A stretch of 64,000 bases of DNA from Novosphingobium sp. Chol11 (GTDB lineage Bacteria; Pseudomonadota; Alphaproteobacteria; Sphingomonadales; Sphingomonadaceae), in the NCBI RefSeq assembly GCF_900218065.1, contig NZ_OBMU01000001.1:1994882-2058881 (forward strand), read 5' to 3'. The number at the start of each line of letters is the position of its first letter. The stretch's first letter is position 1. The position numbers and the translations under genes are program-made. Positions 53,808 to 62,005 of the stretch are shown here, in pieces. Under the pieces are notes generated by a model. That model searched no databases. It was not told the origin of the DNA and saw only the letters and a program-made list of their open reading frames with translations.

Positions 53808-54466
53808 TGACTGATGATCCTGCGCTTGCCATCCTTACGGATATCGTGCGCCTGGGGCACCGCCTGTGCGACCTCGGCCTGGCGCCGGGCAGCAGCGGCA
53901 ACATCAGCGCGAGGCTGGCGGACGGACGCATCATCATGACGCCTACCAATTCGCGTCTGGGTGACCTGGACGTCGAGCGTCTTTCAGTGCTCGCACCAGA
54001 TGGCGGCAGGATAGCGGGCGATCCGCCATCAAAGGAGGAATTTCTGCATCGGGCGGTCTACGACGCTCGACCGGGCGCTCATGCGATAGTCCATCTTCAC
54101 GCCACACATTCGGCAGCCGTGTCGTGTATGGACGGCCTCGATCCGTCCGATTGCCTGCCACCGCTGACCGCCTATCATGTGATGAAGGTCGGTCGATTGC
54201 CGCTGATCCCCTATCATCGCCCCGGGGACCCGGCGCTTGCGGACCAGATCGGCAGCATGGCATCGGCCAACGCTGCCATATTGCTGGCCAATCATGGTCC
54301 CATCGTCGCGGGCAAATCGCTGGCCGAAGCGGCTAACGCGATCGAGGAGCTGGAGGAGACGGCCAAGCTGTTCCTGTTGCTGCGCGGTACGCCAACCCGG
54401 CCGTTGAATGCCACGCAGATCGAAGAACTTCATCGCGTGTTCGGCGCGCCAGGCGGTGCGCAATGA
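53804..54466 (+). CDS. otnC: Class II aldolase, 3-oxo-tetronate 4-phosphate decarboxylase-like
   Basis: A 220-residue class II aldolase/adducin-fold enzyme. The zinc-binding HLHATH motif (IVHLHATHSAA) is present with a further His in LLANHGP, and an N-terminal GSSGNISARL phosphate-binding segment. In the tetronate pathway it removes CO2 from 3-oxo-tetronate 4-phosphate to give dihydroxyacetone phosphate. ATG 53804 overlaps the kinase stop and has GGGAG upstream. It overlaps the dehydrogenase by four bases. Confidence 0.85.
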   Translation: MMTDDPALAILTDIVRLGHRLCDLGLAPGSSGNISARLADGRIIMTPTNSRLGDLDVERLSVLAPDGGRIAGDPPSKEEFLHRAVYDARPGAHAIVHLHATHSAAVSCMDGLDPSDCLPPLTAYHVMKVGRLPLIPYHRPGDPALADQIGSMASANAAILLANHGPIVAGKSLAEAANAIEELEETAKLFLLLRGTPTRPLNATQIEELHRVFGAPGGAQ

Positions 54467-55455
54467 ACATCGTCATCACCGGCGGCTCCGGTTTCCTGGG
54501 TCAGAAGCTGGCCCACGCGCTGCTGGCGCAGGACGGCTTCACAAAGGGCCGCTCACATCTTCTGCTGGCTGACCGCGTGGCGGGCCCGGATCTTGGCGAC
54601 GCGAGGGTCCACTATGCTGTCGGGGACGCGTGCGACCGTACCTTCGTCGCGCGCCTCGTAGCTGAGGCTGACGTCATCTACCATCTCGCCGCCGTGGTCA
54701 GCAGCGAAGCCGAGGCCAATTTCAACCTTGGCATGCGTGTCAACATCGACGCTGCGCGGCTGTTGCTGGATGAATGCCGCGCAGTCGGCCGGTGTCCGCG
54801 GGTGATCTTCACCAGCTCGGTCGCGGTCTTCGGGCCATCCGATCGCACCGCGCCCATCAATGACGAGAGCGCGGTCGATCCGCGCTCATCCTACGGGATG
54901 GAGAAAGCGGTCGTGGAACTGCTGGTAGCCGAATACAGCCGACGCGGCTTTATCGAAGGGTTGACCCTGCGCCTGCCCACGATCAGCGTTCGTCCCGGCC
55001 TGCCCAACAGGGCTGCATCTTCTTTCGCCAGCAGCATCATTCGCGAACCGATGTCCGGACAGGCGGCGATCTGCCCAGTACCGCACGATACCGCTCTATG
55101 GCTGCTGTCGCCGCGGAGAGCGATCGCCGCGCTGGTGCACGCCGGTGCCTTGGACACCTCCAGTTTGGGCGCGCGGCGGATCGTCAACTTGCCCGGATTG
55201 TCCGTCACCGTGGGTGAGATACTAGACGCGTTGGAGATCATCGGAGGCCAGACGGCACGGCAGATGGTGAGCGACGTACCGGATGCCGCGATCGAGAAGA
55301 TTGTCGCGAGTTGGCCAGCGGCCTGGGATGACGCGACGGCCCGGGCGCTGGGGTTCGAGGGTGACACAACAATCGCGCAGATCATCGACGCATTTGTGTC
55401 AGACGATCTCCCATCGCAACGAATATTGCGGCGGGAGCTTGCGGGATCGGACTGA
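54463..55455 (+). CDS. denD: NAD-dependent sugar-acid dehydrogenase (DenD-like)
   Basis: A 330-residue extended short-chain dehydrogenase of the epimerase family. The Rossmann glycine motif GGSGFLG, a Ser in FTSSVAVFG and the catalytic YxxxK in SSYGMEKAV are intact. Family members next to OtnK and OtnC oxidise D-erythronate to the 2-keto acid. ATG 54463 overlaps the decarboxylase stop by four bases. The stop lies at the edge of a truncated gene on the other strand. Specificity is inferred from neighbours. Confidence 0.82.
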   Translation: MNIVITGGSGFLGQKLAHALLAQDGFTKGRSHLLLADRVAGPDLGDARVHYAVGDACDRTFVARLVAEADVIYHLAAVVSSEAEANFNLGMRVNIDAARLLLDECRAVGRCPRVIFTSSVAVFGPSDRTAPINDESAVDPRSSYGMEKAVVELLVAEYSRRGFIEGLTLRLPTISVRPGLPNRAASSFASSIIREPMSGQAAICPVPHDTALWLLSPRRAIAALVHAGALDTSSLGARRIVNLPGLSVTVGEILDALEIIGGQTARQMVSDVPDAAIEKIVASWPAAWDDATARALGFEGDTTIAQIIDAFVSDDLPSQRILRRELAGSD

Positions 55456-55721
55456 AAGACGGCGGCCATGGCCCAATATTTGACGCGGTCGGTGAGCCGC
55501 TTGTCGCTCACGATGATGAGAAGATCATAGTCGGACTTGTAGCCCTTGGCGGTATGCGGCTCATCCACCCAGGTGCCGCGCGCATAGCTGCCATAGAGGA
55601 TCACCTTGAGGATCATCGCATCGAGCCGGACAGCAAGGAAGATGTCGCGCTGGATACGGGGCAATCGAAGCACCGCATCCTCCAGCCGCGCGAGTAGCGC
55701 GGGATCGTCATTGTCGGTCAT
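55456..55721 (-). pseudogene. 3'-truncated nucleotidyltransferase (MNT type) gene
   Basis: Starting at ATG 55721 (MTDNDDPALLARLEDAVL) after GGGAG, the frame encodes the front of a nucleotidyltransferase with GSYARGTW and the catalytic SDYDLLI. These are the normal G-S...D-x-D signatures of MNT-domain antitoxins paired with HEPN toxins. At about 55460 the family sequence ends and the frame continues as antisense of denD, so the rest, including any HEPN domain, has been lost. It marks a rearrangement border. Confidence 0.65.
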
Positions 55722-55771
55722 CGAAAATCTCCCGAAAGGGATAGCGGCGGTATCGCTGCCGCCGCTATCGA

Positions 55772-56983
55772 TCAGGCCGCCTGTGCCAGCGGGGATGGCT
55801 GCGACGTCAGGCTTGCGATCAGATCGGCGATGAGGGCGCTCCGCTCGACCATGGGAACGCCGCCGCGCTGCGTGTAAGTGCCGCGTACTGCATTGCTGTG
55901 GCCGTGCGCTAAAGCTCGCTCGATCGCGTCGGGATGCCAAAGACCGCTCTCGTTCAAAAGCGTGCTGGCCGTCGCCCTAAAACCATGAGCTGTAGCTGTG
56001 TTCCGATCGAAGCCCATCCGGCGCAAAGCTGTGTTGATGGCGTTCTCACACATCGGCTTTTTGTGGCTACGCTCCCCCGGAAACATCCAGTCCATCCAAC
56101 CGGTATGAAGGCGAAGATCTCTGAACAGTGCAAGAGATTGACGGGATAACGGAACGCTGTGCGGCCGGCGCAGCTTCGTTCTCTCAGCCGGAACACGCCA
56201 CACCGCCTCTTCCCAGTCGATTTCGTCCCATGTAGCCAGCCGCAACTCTCCTGGCCGGACAAAGACATGCGGCAAGACTTGCATCGCGACCTTGACGACC
56301 GCTCCGCCGCCATATTCGTCGATGGCCTTGAGCAGTTCTCCCAATTGTACAGGATCGAGAATAGCAGCATGATGCTTGACGATCGGCGACATCAATGCGT
56401 CACCAAGCAACGCTGCAGGGTCCGACTTACATAGCGCCATGGCCACGCCGTGTCGAAAAACGCGGCTGGCGAAGGCGCGCGTCCTTACCGCCGTTTCCCT
56501 CTTCCCTGCCCTTTCCAGCTTCTTCAACACCGCGAGCAGTTCGGATGGCTCTATCTCGGCGACAGGTCGGCCACCGATCGGCTTTGTAAGCTGCGAGAGA
56601 TACCAGCGCGCCTTCTCGATGGTCGCCGCCGCTCTTTGGTTGCCAACGAATTTCACGGCTATAAAATCCTCTGCAACGGACTGGAAGCTATTGCCCGCGC
56701 TCAGTCGCGCCATGATTTTCTTTTTCTTTCGGTCGTGGAGCGGATCTCCACCCTCCTTAACCTCTCGCCTGGCCTGGTCACGCAGATCGCGTGCTTCAGC
56801 CAAGCTGACCTCTGGCCAGTCTCCGAGGGTCAGGCGTTTCTCACTTCCCAGCACTCGATATTTGAAGAACCAGCGCTTCGCGCCGTTCGGGCGAATCTCT
56901 AGATAGAGGCCTTTTGCATCTGTCTTTCGATAGGCGCTATCAAGTGCTGGAAAGGCGCGGATTTCTGCGGCTTTCAGGGCCAT
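55772..56983 (-). CDS. P4-type tyrosine integrase
   Basis: A 403-residue integrase. It has the N-terminal DUF4102 arm domain (KTDAKGLYLEIRPNGAKRWFFKYR), a core-binding domain (about 100-190) and the catalytic domain. The catalytic residues are R243 (VRPGELRLATWDEID), H333 and R336 (AHGFRATAS), H360 and nucleophile Y370. Integrases of this type use tRNA 3' ends, and a 45-nt tRNA-Thr 3' fragment lies 163 bases upstream of its start. ATG 56983. Confidence 0.92.
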   Translation of the reverse strand: MALKAAEIRAFPALDSAYRKTDAKGLYLEIRPNGAKRWFFKYRVLGSEKRLTLGDWPEVSLAEARDLRDQARREVKEGGDPLHDRKKKKIMARLSAGNSFQSVAEDFIAVKFVGNQRAAATIEKARWYLSQLTKPIGGRPVAEIEPSELLAVLKKLERAGKRETAVRTRAFASRVFRHGVAMALCKSDPAALLGDALMSPIVKHHAAILDPVQLGELLKAIDEYGGGAVVKVAMQVLPHVFVRPGELRLATWDEIDWEEAVWRVPAERTKLRRPHSVPLSRQSLALFRDLRLHTGWMDWMFPGERSHKKPMCENAINTALRRMGFDRNTATAHGFRATASTLLNESGLWHPDAIERALAHGHSNAVRGTYTQRGGVPMVERSALIADLIASLTSQPSPLAQAA

Positions 56984-57145
56984 TTGGGGGCATTCCTCTT
57001 CTTCCTATCACTCTGCCCCCAAAAATGCCCCCATTTTCATGAGATCTGGCGACATTTCTTGGAACAAAGCGAGATCACCGAGAAGAGCAGAATCTCTCGG
57101 AACCCGCAGAAAATCAACGTTTTTGGATGTTTTGAGAAGAGGCTC

Positions 57146-57190
57146 TGGTGCCGCTTACGTGACTCGAACACGTGACCCCATCATTACGAA
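57146..57190 (-). other. Attachment-core candidate: 3' part of tRNA-Thr(CGT)
   Basis: Read on the minus strand this 45-nt segment starts with the anticodon loop (TTCGTAA), then the stem half TGATG, variable loop, a complete T-arm (ACGTG-TTCGAGT-CACGT), acceptor half AAGCGGC and ACCA. The 5' half of a tRNA is absent: the similarity breaks exactly at the anticodon loop, as in att cores of tRNA-targeting integrases. The intact tRNA should lie elsewhere. The integrase gene starts 163 bases away on its 3' side. Confidence 0.75.
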
Positions 57191-57431
57191 GGCGACTCAC
57201 GGTTTGAGCGAAAACCCAGGCTTTCTGCCAATTTTGCGATGAAAGCGGGAGGCAATCTCGCCCTCTCCCACGCCCTACCCAAACACGGCGCAGAGCCGGT
57301 CAAGGCGTCTTCCTATTGAAGACACTTTGGTAGGAAGCGATCCTGAAATTCGACCTGCACTATACCTGCGAAACCAAATCGGCAGCACAGATCTTATGTC
57401 AGCCTACCCCGCGCAAATGAGCGCGAACTGA

Positions 57432-57794
57432 CTATGGCGACATTTCGCTGCGCAGGCGTCTGACACGCTCAGTCATCCGCTCAAGCTCATTCTCGATCTC
57501 CTGCAGGTCAAGCGCAACCATTAGCTGATCATGACCCAGCAGCTTTAGCAATGCCGTCATTACGCGCCGTGAGTGCGCGGCCAGCACCAGCAAATTCCGT
57601 CCGCTTGGGCAACTCTGCCCATGCAGCCAGGCGCGGGCTGACCGGTCGCTCACGTCAGCCCACCTCATCACTGTCTTTGCTGCCCGTGCCGAGCCTCCGA
57701 GCTCGTCGGTGAGCGCCCTGCTTATAGCATCTGCGATATCCAAATCCGAATACAAGGGCCGTTTCGGAAGCCGAGTTCCGGTATTAGGAAGCAT
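57432..57794 (-). CDS. Small putative DNA-binding protein
   Basis: A 120-residue protein that I do not recognise. The middle part (ALTDELGGSARAAKTVMRWADVSDRSARAWLHGQSCPSGRNLLVLAAHS) looks like a helix-turn-helix of phage or plasmid regulators. The C-terminus is a charged helix (LQEIENELERMTERVRRLRSEM). It is divergent from the serine recombinase gene, 61 bases away, and could be its regulator. Confidence 0.55.
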   Translation of the reverse strand: MLPNTGTRLPKRPLYSDLDIADAISRALTDELGGSARAAKTVMRWADVSDRSARAWLHGQSCPSGRNLLVLAAHSRRVMTALLKLLGHDQLMVALDLQEIENELERMTERVRRLRSEMSP

Positions 57795-57855
57795 ACTTCA
57801 CCGCCTTCCATAGTAAGCCGACCAGCTGGCACATCCTGCCAAACGCGAGACTGGC

Positions 57856-59430
57856 ATGGTTATCAACTGGAACCAGCCCGGCGCACCAGACGCCCACGGG
57901 GAAGGGAAGCGCATCCCAGCGGCTGAATATGTCCGCATGTCAACGGAACATCAGCGATATTCGACCGACAATCAGGCCCAAGCCATCAGGGAGTATGCCG
58001 AAGCGCGGGGCTATGAGATCGTCAAAACCTATGCCGATGAAGGGAAGAGCGGCCTTAGCCTAGGCGGGCGCGCAGCGCTGCAACGTCTCCTGGACGATAT
58101 CGAATCAGGACGCGCCCAGTTTAAGGCGCTCATCGTGTACGACATCAGCCGCTTCGGCCGTTTCCAGGACACGGATGAAGCTGCATCCTACGAGTTCAGA
58201 TGCAGACATGCCGGTGTTTCAGTGCATTATTGCGCTGAACCGCTTGAGAACGACGGTAGCATCGGGTCATCGATCATCAAAACCGTCAAACGAGCGATGG
58301 CGGGCGAGTACAGCCGCGAACTTTCTGTGAAGGTTTTTGCAGGTCAGGCAAATTTGATCCGGCTCGGCTTTCGTCAGGGTGGCGCGGCTGGCTTCGGGCT
58401 ACGGCGGGTGCTTGTTGATCAGGACGGTCGTAAGAAGAGCGAGTTGGGCCGAGGCGAACACAAGAGCATTGCAACCGATCGGATCGTTCTTGTCCCCGGT
58501 CCCGAGGATGAGGTGAAAATCGTTCAGGATGTTTACCGTCGGTTCGTTCACGACGGCATGCAGGAGCGGGAGATTGCCGCGATGCTCAACAGCCAAAACA
58601 TTCTGTCAGATTTGGGCCGCCCGTGGACGCGAGGCTCGATCCACCAACTACTGATCAATGAAAAATACATCGGCAACAATGTTTGGGGGCGCACGTCCTT
58701 CAAACTGAAACGCGAGCATGTCCGAAACCGTCCAGAAGAGTGGATACGATCGGATGGTGCATTTGACGCGATCATTGATCGAACAGTTTTTGCAAAGGCT
58801 CAGGCCATCATTGCAGCTCGGTCGGAGAAACTGTCTGATACCGAGATGCTTGATGCCTTGAAGAAGATACTTGATCGGAACGGCCAGCTTTCGGGGATCA
58901 TCATAGACGAAGCCTGTGATGCGCCTTCCAGTAGCGCATTTCGGTTGAGGTTTGGCAGCCTCTTGCGCGCTTACGCTCTGGTCGGCTTCTCGCCGCATCG
59001 TGATTACCGGTATCTCCAGATCAACAGGAGACTTCGGGAACTGCATCCTGGCATTATGACCGGCGTCATTACTGGCATCGAGGCAGCAGGAGGCATAGCA
59101 CTCATTGAGGAAGATACAGACTTAATCAGCATCAATCGAGAGTTTACCGCATCTATTGTAATTGTCCGCTGCTTCCAAACCGGCGCAGGCTCGCTGAGAT
59201 GGAAGGTCAGATTGGATACGGCACTCAATCCGGACATCACAGTCGTCGCCCGAATGAATGAAGATAATGAGGTTCCTAGAGACTTCTACATCTTACCTCG
59301 CCTCGATATGAGATCTGCCCTCTTGCGTCTGTCCGAATATAATGGCCTTTCGTTCGACGCCTACCGTTTCGATGATCTGTCATTGTTTTACCGACTGGCT
59401 GCTCGCCGTCGAATGAGGAATGCGGCATGA
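57856..59430 (+). CDS. Large serine recombinase
   Basis: A 524-residue site-specific recombinase. The N-terminal resolvase domain (about 22-170) has the catalytic S29 in YVRMSTEHQRYSTDNQ. The Arg-containing ALIVYDISRFGRF follows. The recombinase domain (about 180-310) contains the usual INEKYIGNNVWGR segment. The C-terminal part lacks the Cys zinc ribbon of many phage integrases and is of unknown make-up. The stop overlaps the next gene (ATGA). The recombinase is the first of three coupled genes, so it is unlikely to be a simple phage integrase. Confidence 0.88.
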   Translation: MVINWNQPGAPDAHGEGKRIPAAEYVRMSTEHQRYSTDNQAQAIREYAEARGYEIVKTYADEGKSGLSLGGRAALQRLLDDIESGRAQFKALIVYDISRFGRFQDTDEAASYEFRCRHAGVSVHYCAEPLENDGSIGSSIIKTVKRAMAGEYSRELSVKVFAGQANLIRLGFRQGGAAGFGLRRVLVDQDGRKKSELGRGEHKSIATDRIVLVPGPEDEVKIVQDVYRRFVHDGMQEREIAAMLNSQNILSDLGRPWTRGSIHQLLINEKYIGNNVWGRTSFKLKREHVRNRPEEWIRSDGAFDAIIDRTVFAKAQAIIAARSEKLSDTEMLDALKKILDRNGQLSGIIIDEACDAPSSSAFRLRFGSLLRAYALVGFSPHRDYRYLQINRRLRELHPGIMTGVITGIEAAGGIALIEEDTDLISINREFTASIVIVRCFQTGAGSLRWKVRLDTALNPDITVVARMNEDNEVPRDFYILPRLDMRSALLRLSEYNGLSFDAYRFDDLSLFYRLAARRRMRNAA

Positions 59431-60320
59431 CAAGCGCACTACCTGCACAAAGGGTTGAACTGATCCCGATCGACCGGATCACCGTTGTGAACCCGCGCAT
59501 TAGAAACAGAAGGGTCTTCCGAGAAATCGTTGATAGCATCGGCAAGGTCGGCCTCAAGCGTCCCATCACTGTCACCCGACGCGCGGAAGCTGATGGCCCA
59601 TATTACGATTTGGTGTGCGGGCAAGGACGCCTTGAAGCCTATCGAGCATTGGAGCAGGCCGAAGTTCCCGCCTTGGTCGTTACCGCAGATCCGGAGGATT
59701 GCCTGGTCGCTAGTCTGGTGGAAAATTGTGCTCGACGGCAGCACAAAGCTATCGACCTCCTTCAAGATATAGCTGGGATGAGGCAGCGCGGGTATTCAAT
59801 CGCCGACATCGCGCGGCGAACTGGTTTGACCGCCGAATATGTTGGCGGCGTCGCCCATCTGTTGGAAACCGGTGAAAAGCGCCTGCTGCAATCGGTGGAA
59901 AGCGGAACGATTCCCCTTAGTATAGCCATCGAAATCGCAGACGCTCCCGACCAAGATGCACAGGCAGCGCTAAGCAGCGCATATGGCAAGGGCCTTCTCA
60001 AAGGGCGCCGCTTCGTCGCCGCCAAGAGGCTGCTCGAAATACGAAGACGCCGAGGTAAAGGCTTGGACTGGTCCAACAGTAAACCGCGCATCCAGGTTTC
60101 GGCCGATGCTTTAGTAAAAGCCTACCAAGAAGAAACCGACCGGAAACGCGTTATGATTAGACGCACCGAAATCACCCGCAGCCGCCTGATCTTCATTGTT
60201 GAGGCGCTTCGCAAGCTGATCAAGGACCAGCAATTCGTCGGACTTGCCGAGGACGAAAACCTAGCCACACTGCCTGAGAATATAGCCATACGCTTAGGGA
60301 TGCAGGGAGGCAACCTATGA
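59427..60320 (+). CDS. ParB-like protein (first of two)
   Basis: A 297-residue protein with a ParB/Sulfiredoxin-like N-terminal domain (about 12-100). VCGQGRLEAYRAL (65-75) corresponds to ParB box II and VENCARRQ (98-105) to box III, suggesting CTP binding. An HTH follows (YSIADIARRTGLTAEYVGGVA, about 123-143). The C-terminal half is charged and helical. No ParA is adjacent. It overlaps the recombinase and the next gene by four bases each, so all three are translated together. Confidence 0.82.
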   Translation: MTSALPAQRVELIPIDRITVVNPRIRNRRVFREIVDSIGKVGLKRPITVTRRAEADGPYYDLVCGQGRLEAYRALEQAEVPALVVTADPEDCLVASLVENCARRQHKAIDLLQDIAGMRQRGYSIADIARRTGLTAEYVGGVAHLLETGEKRLLQSVESGTIPLSIAIEIADAPDQDAQAALSSAYGKGLLKGRRFVAAKRLLEIRRRRGKGLDWSNSKPRIQVSADALVKAYQEETDRKRVMIRRTEITRSRLIFIVEALRKLIKDQQFVGLAEDENLATLPENIAIRLGMQGGNL

Positions 60321-61204
60321 CGAGGCCGCGCAAGCCGATCGCTCAAGCGTTCGAAAATTCCACTCTGCGTATCAATCTTGCGGCAATACTGCCCCTGCGA
60401 GAGGTATCCGATTCCGTAAAGAAATCTGTGAAATATGCTCAGATTGCGGCATCGATCAGTGAGGTTGGGATCATCGAACCCCCTGTTGTAGTGAGAGACC
60501 CTCACACTTCGGACCAGTATCACCTTCTTGATGGCCACCTCCGAATACAAATCCTGCTCGAGCGAGGCGAGTCAGAGGTGGTATGCCTTGTCGCTACTGA
60601 AGATGAAGCATTCACCTACAACAGGCGCGTCAACAGAATTGCTATCATTCAAGAACACAAAATGATTCTAAACGCAGTGCGTAAAGGCGTTTCTGAAGAA
60701 CGTCTGGCTAGGGCTTTAAATGTGAACATAGCCAACATTCGGGCAAAGAGAAATCTCCTTAACGGCATCTGCCCTGAAGCTGTTGCCCTTCTCAGTGACA
60801 AGCATCTCCCGCTGGCTGCCTTTGTTGAACTGCGAAAGTTGAAGCCCCTACGCCAAATTGAGGCAGCCGAGCTCATGATCGCGATGAACCGATTTTCCGT
60901 CGGCTATGCCAAATCCTTGGTTGCAGCCACTCCGGAGGACCAGCTCGTGACGGGCCAGGGGAAAGTCGTGAAGGGCCTAACCTCCGAGCAAATAGCGCTC
61001 ATGGAACGTGAGTCAGCCAGTCTAGACCGAGAATTCAAGATGGTTGAACAAACCTACGGCGCAGATCACCTGGATCTCGTTTTAGCAATTGGATACGTGA
61101 ACCGCCTTCTCGGCAACGCTCGCGTTGTGCGATATCTGGCGCATCATCATGCCGAGATACTGGGCGAGTTCCAAAAAATCGTCGATGTGCCACAAGCTGC
61201 GTGA
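60317..61204 (+). CDS. ParB/RepB-like protein (second of two)
   Basis: A 295-residue protein with a ParB-type N-terminal domain (about 17-95; YHLLDGHLRIQILLERGE as box II) and a helical part with HTH (VSEERLARALNVNIANIRAKRNLL, about 125-148). It resembles the RepB C-terminal domain family of plasmid partition proteins. Coupled by ATGA to the first ParB-like gene. Its N-terminus shows weaker box III (TYNRRVNR). No plasmid replication gene is visible, so a role tied to the recombinase is possible. Confidence 0.8.
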   Translation: MTRPRKPIAQAFENSTLRINLAAILPLREVSDSVKKSVKYAQIAASISEVGIIEPPVVVRDPHTSDQYHLLDGHLRIQILLERGESEVVCLVATEDEAFTYNRRVNRIAIIQEHKMILNAVRKGVSEERLARALNVNIANIRAKRNLLNGICPEAVALLSDKHLPLAAFVELRKLKPLRQIEAAELMIAMNRFSVGYAKSLVAATPEDQLVTGQGKVVKGLTSEQIALMERESASLDREFKMVEQTYGADHLDLVLAIGYVNRLLGNARVVRYLAHHHAEILGEFQKIVDVPQAA

Positions 61205-61230
61205 CCCCCAGTCGTCGTACCGTTCGCCCA

Positions 61231-61530
61231 TCAGAAGCCCAAAATAAGCATATCTAGCGCAGCACCAATAGTGTCCTGCTCTGACCTGAGCGATTGCGTG
61301 ATTTCCCCCAACTCCCGCGTTGCCACACTCGCCGCAAATTGCGTCACCATGGTGTAGCGTTCGCCATCCAGATCAAAGACGGGGTTAAGCCGCGCTGCGG
61401 GTTTGGGTGCTTGTTCAACCGGGAGAAGCGGGACGACCAACCGGGTGTTGAGATCAGCAAGAAGGTCCGCCTGGCAATCAAGCAGAAGAGGACCACCATT
61501 CTTTTGGCGGTACACATCAAACTTTGCCAT
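61231..61530 (-). CDS. ccdB: CcdB-family toxin
   Basis: A 99-residue protein beginning AKFDVYRQKNGGPLLLDCQADLL with LNTRLVVPLLP and ending ALDMLILGF, close to the CcdB fold that poisons DNA gyrase. The C-terminal aromatic/hydrophobic end, needed for gyrase poisoning, is ILGF. Its start overlaps the antitoxin stop by one base (TAATG). Confidence 0.88.
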   Translation of the reverse strand: MAKFDVYRQKNGGPLLLDCQADLLADLNTRLVVPLLPVEQAPKPAARLNPVFDLDGERYTMVTQFAASVATRELGEITQSLRSEQDTIGAALDMLILGF

Positions 61531-61781
61531 TAGAATTGGCGGTGCCTGCTCAAGGGCAAACCGTGTTGCTCAACGTAGTCGTTCGAACTTTTCAAGGCGG
61601 AAGCGTTTTCCTCCCTCCATAGTCGCCCCCGCTCCTTGGCTATCTGCTCCAACAGCCCTACCTCGCACGCACGCGAGATATTGATGCCGAGCCCTTTAGC
61701 TTCCGCCACTAACGCCGTGTCGAGGGAGACATTGGTAGGCTTCCGGGCCTGCCCTGTGAATTCAAGCTCAAACCTACCCAT
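61530..61781 (-). CDS. ccdA: CcdA-family antitoxin
   Basis: An 83-residue protein. The N-terminal ribbon-helix-helix (PTNVSLDTALVAEAKGLGINISRACEVGL) is followed by an acidic/basic C-terminal region (SSNDYVEQHGLPLSRHRQF) that would wrap the toxin. A perfect inverted repeat covers its promoter. Order antitoxin-toxin, one-base overlap, as usual. Confidence 0.88.
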   Translation of the reverse strand: MGRFELEFTGQARKPTNVSLDTALVAEAKGLGINISRACEVGLLEQIAKERGRLWREENASALKSSNDYVEQHGLPLSRHRQF

Positions 61782-61795
61782 TGCAGTATCCTTTC

Positions 61796-61815
61796 ATGCG
61801 CACAAATATGCGCAT
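61796..61815. promoter_or_regulatory. ccdA operator candidate
   Basis: ATGCGCA-N6-TGCGCAT (arms 61796-61802 and 61809-61815) is a perfect 7-base inverted repeat 15 bases upstream of the ccdA start, a position fit for autorepression by the CcdA ribbon-helix-helix. Confidence 0.55.
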
Positions 61816-62005
61816 TCCGGCCTGCTCTGTCAACCAGTTCGGCGGTATAAACATAACCGCAGTTATCGAACTTTACGACCGTTCAAAGTTGTGTGAGCCA
61901 TTCCGTGGGTTTGCAAAAAGTGGCGGGTCGCGCAGAGGAGCCTAGCCATCCCTAGCCGCTATGCTATCGGTCGCGTAGGTGTCCACAATTCGGATTGTTC
62001 GCCCG

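Noticed and set aside
54891..55940. A 349-codon minus-strand frame spanning the denD 3' half
   Set aside because: Only the part from 55721 to about 55460 has nucleotidyltransferase character; the rest is antisense to denD.
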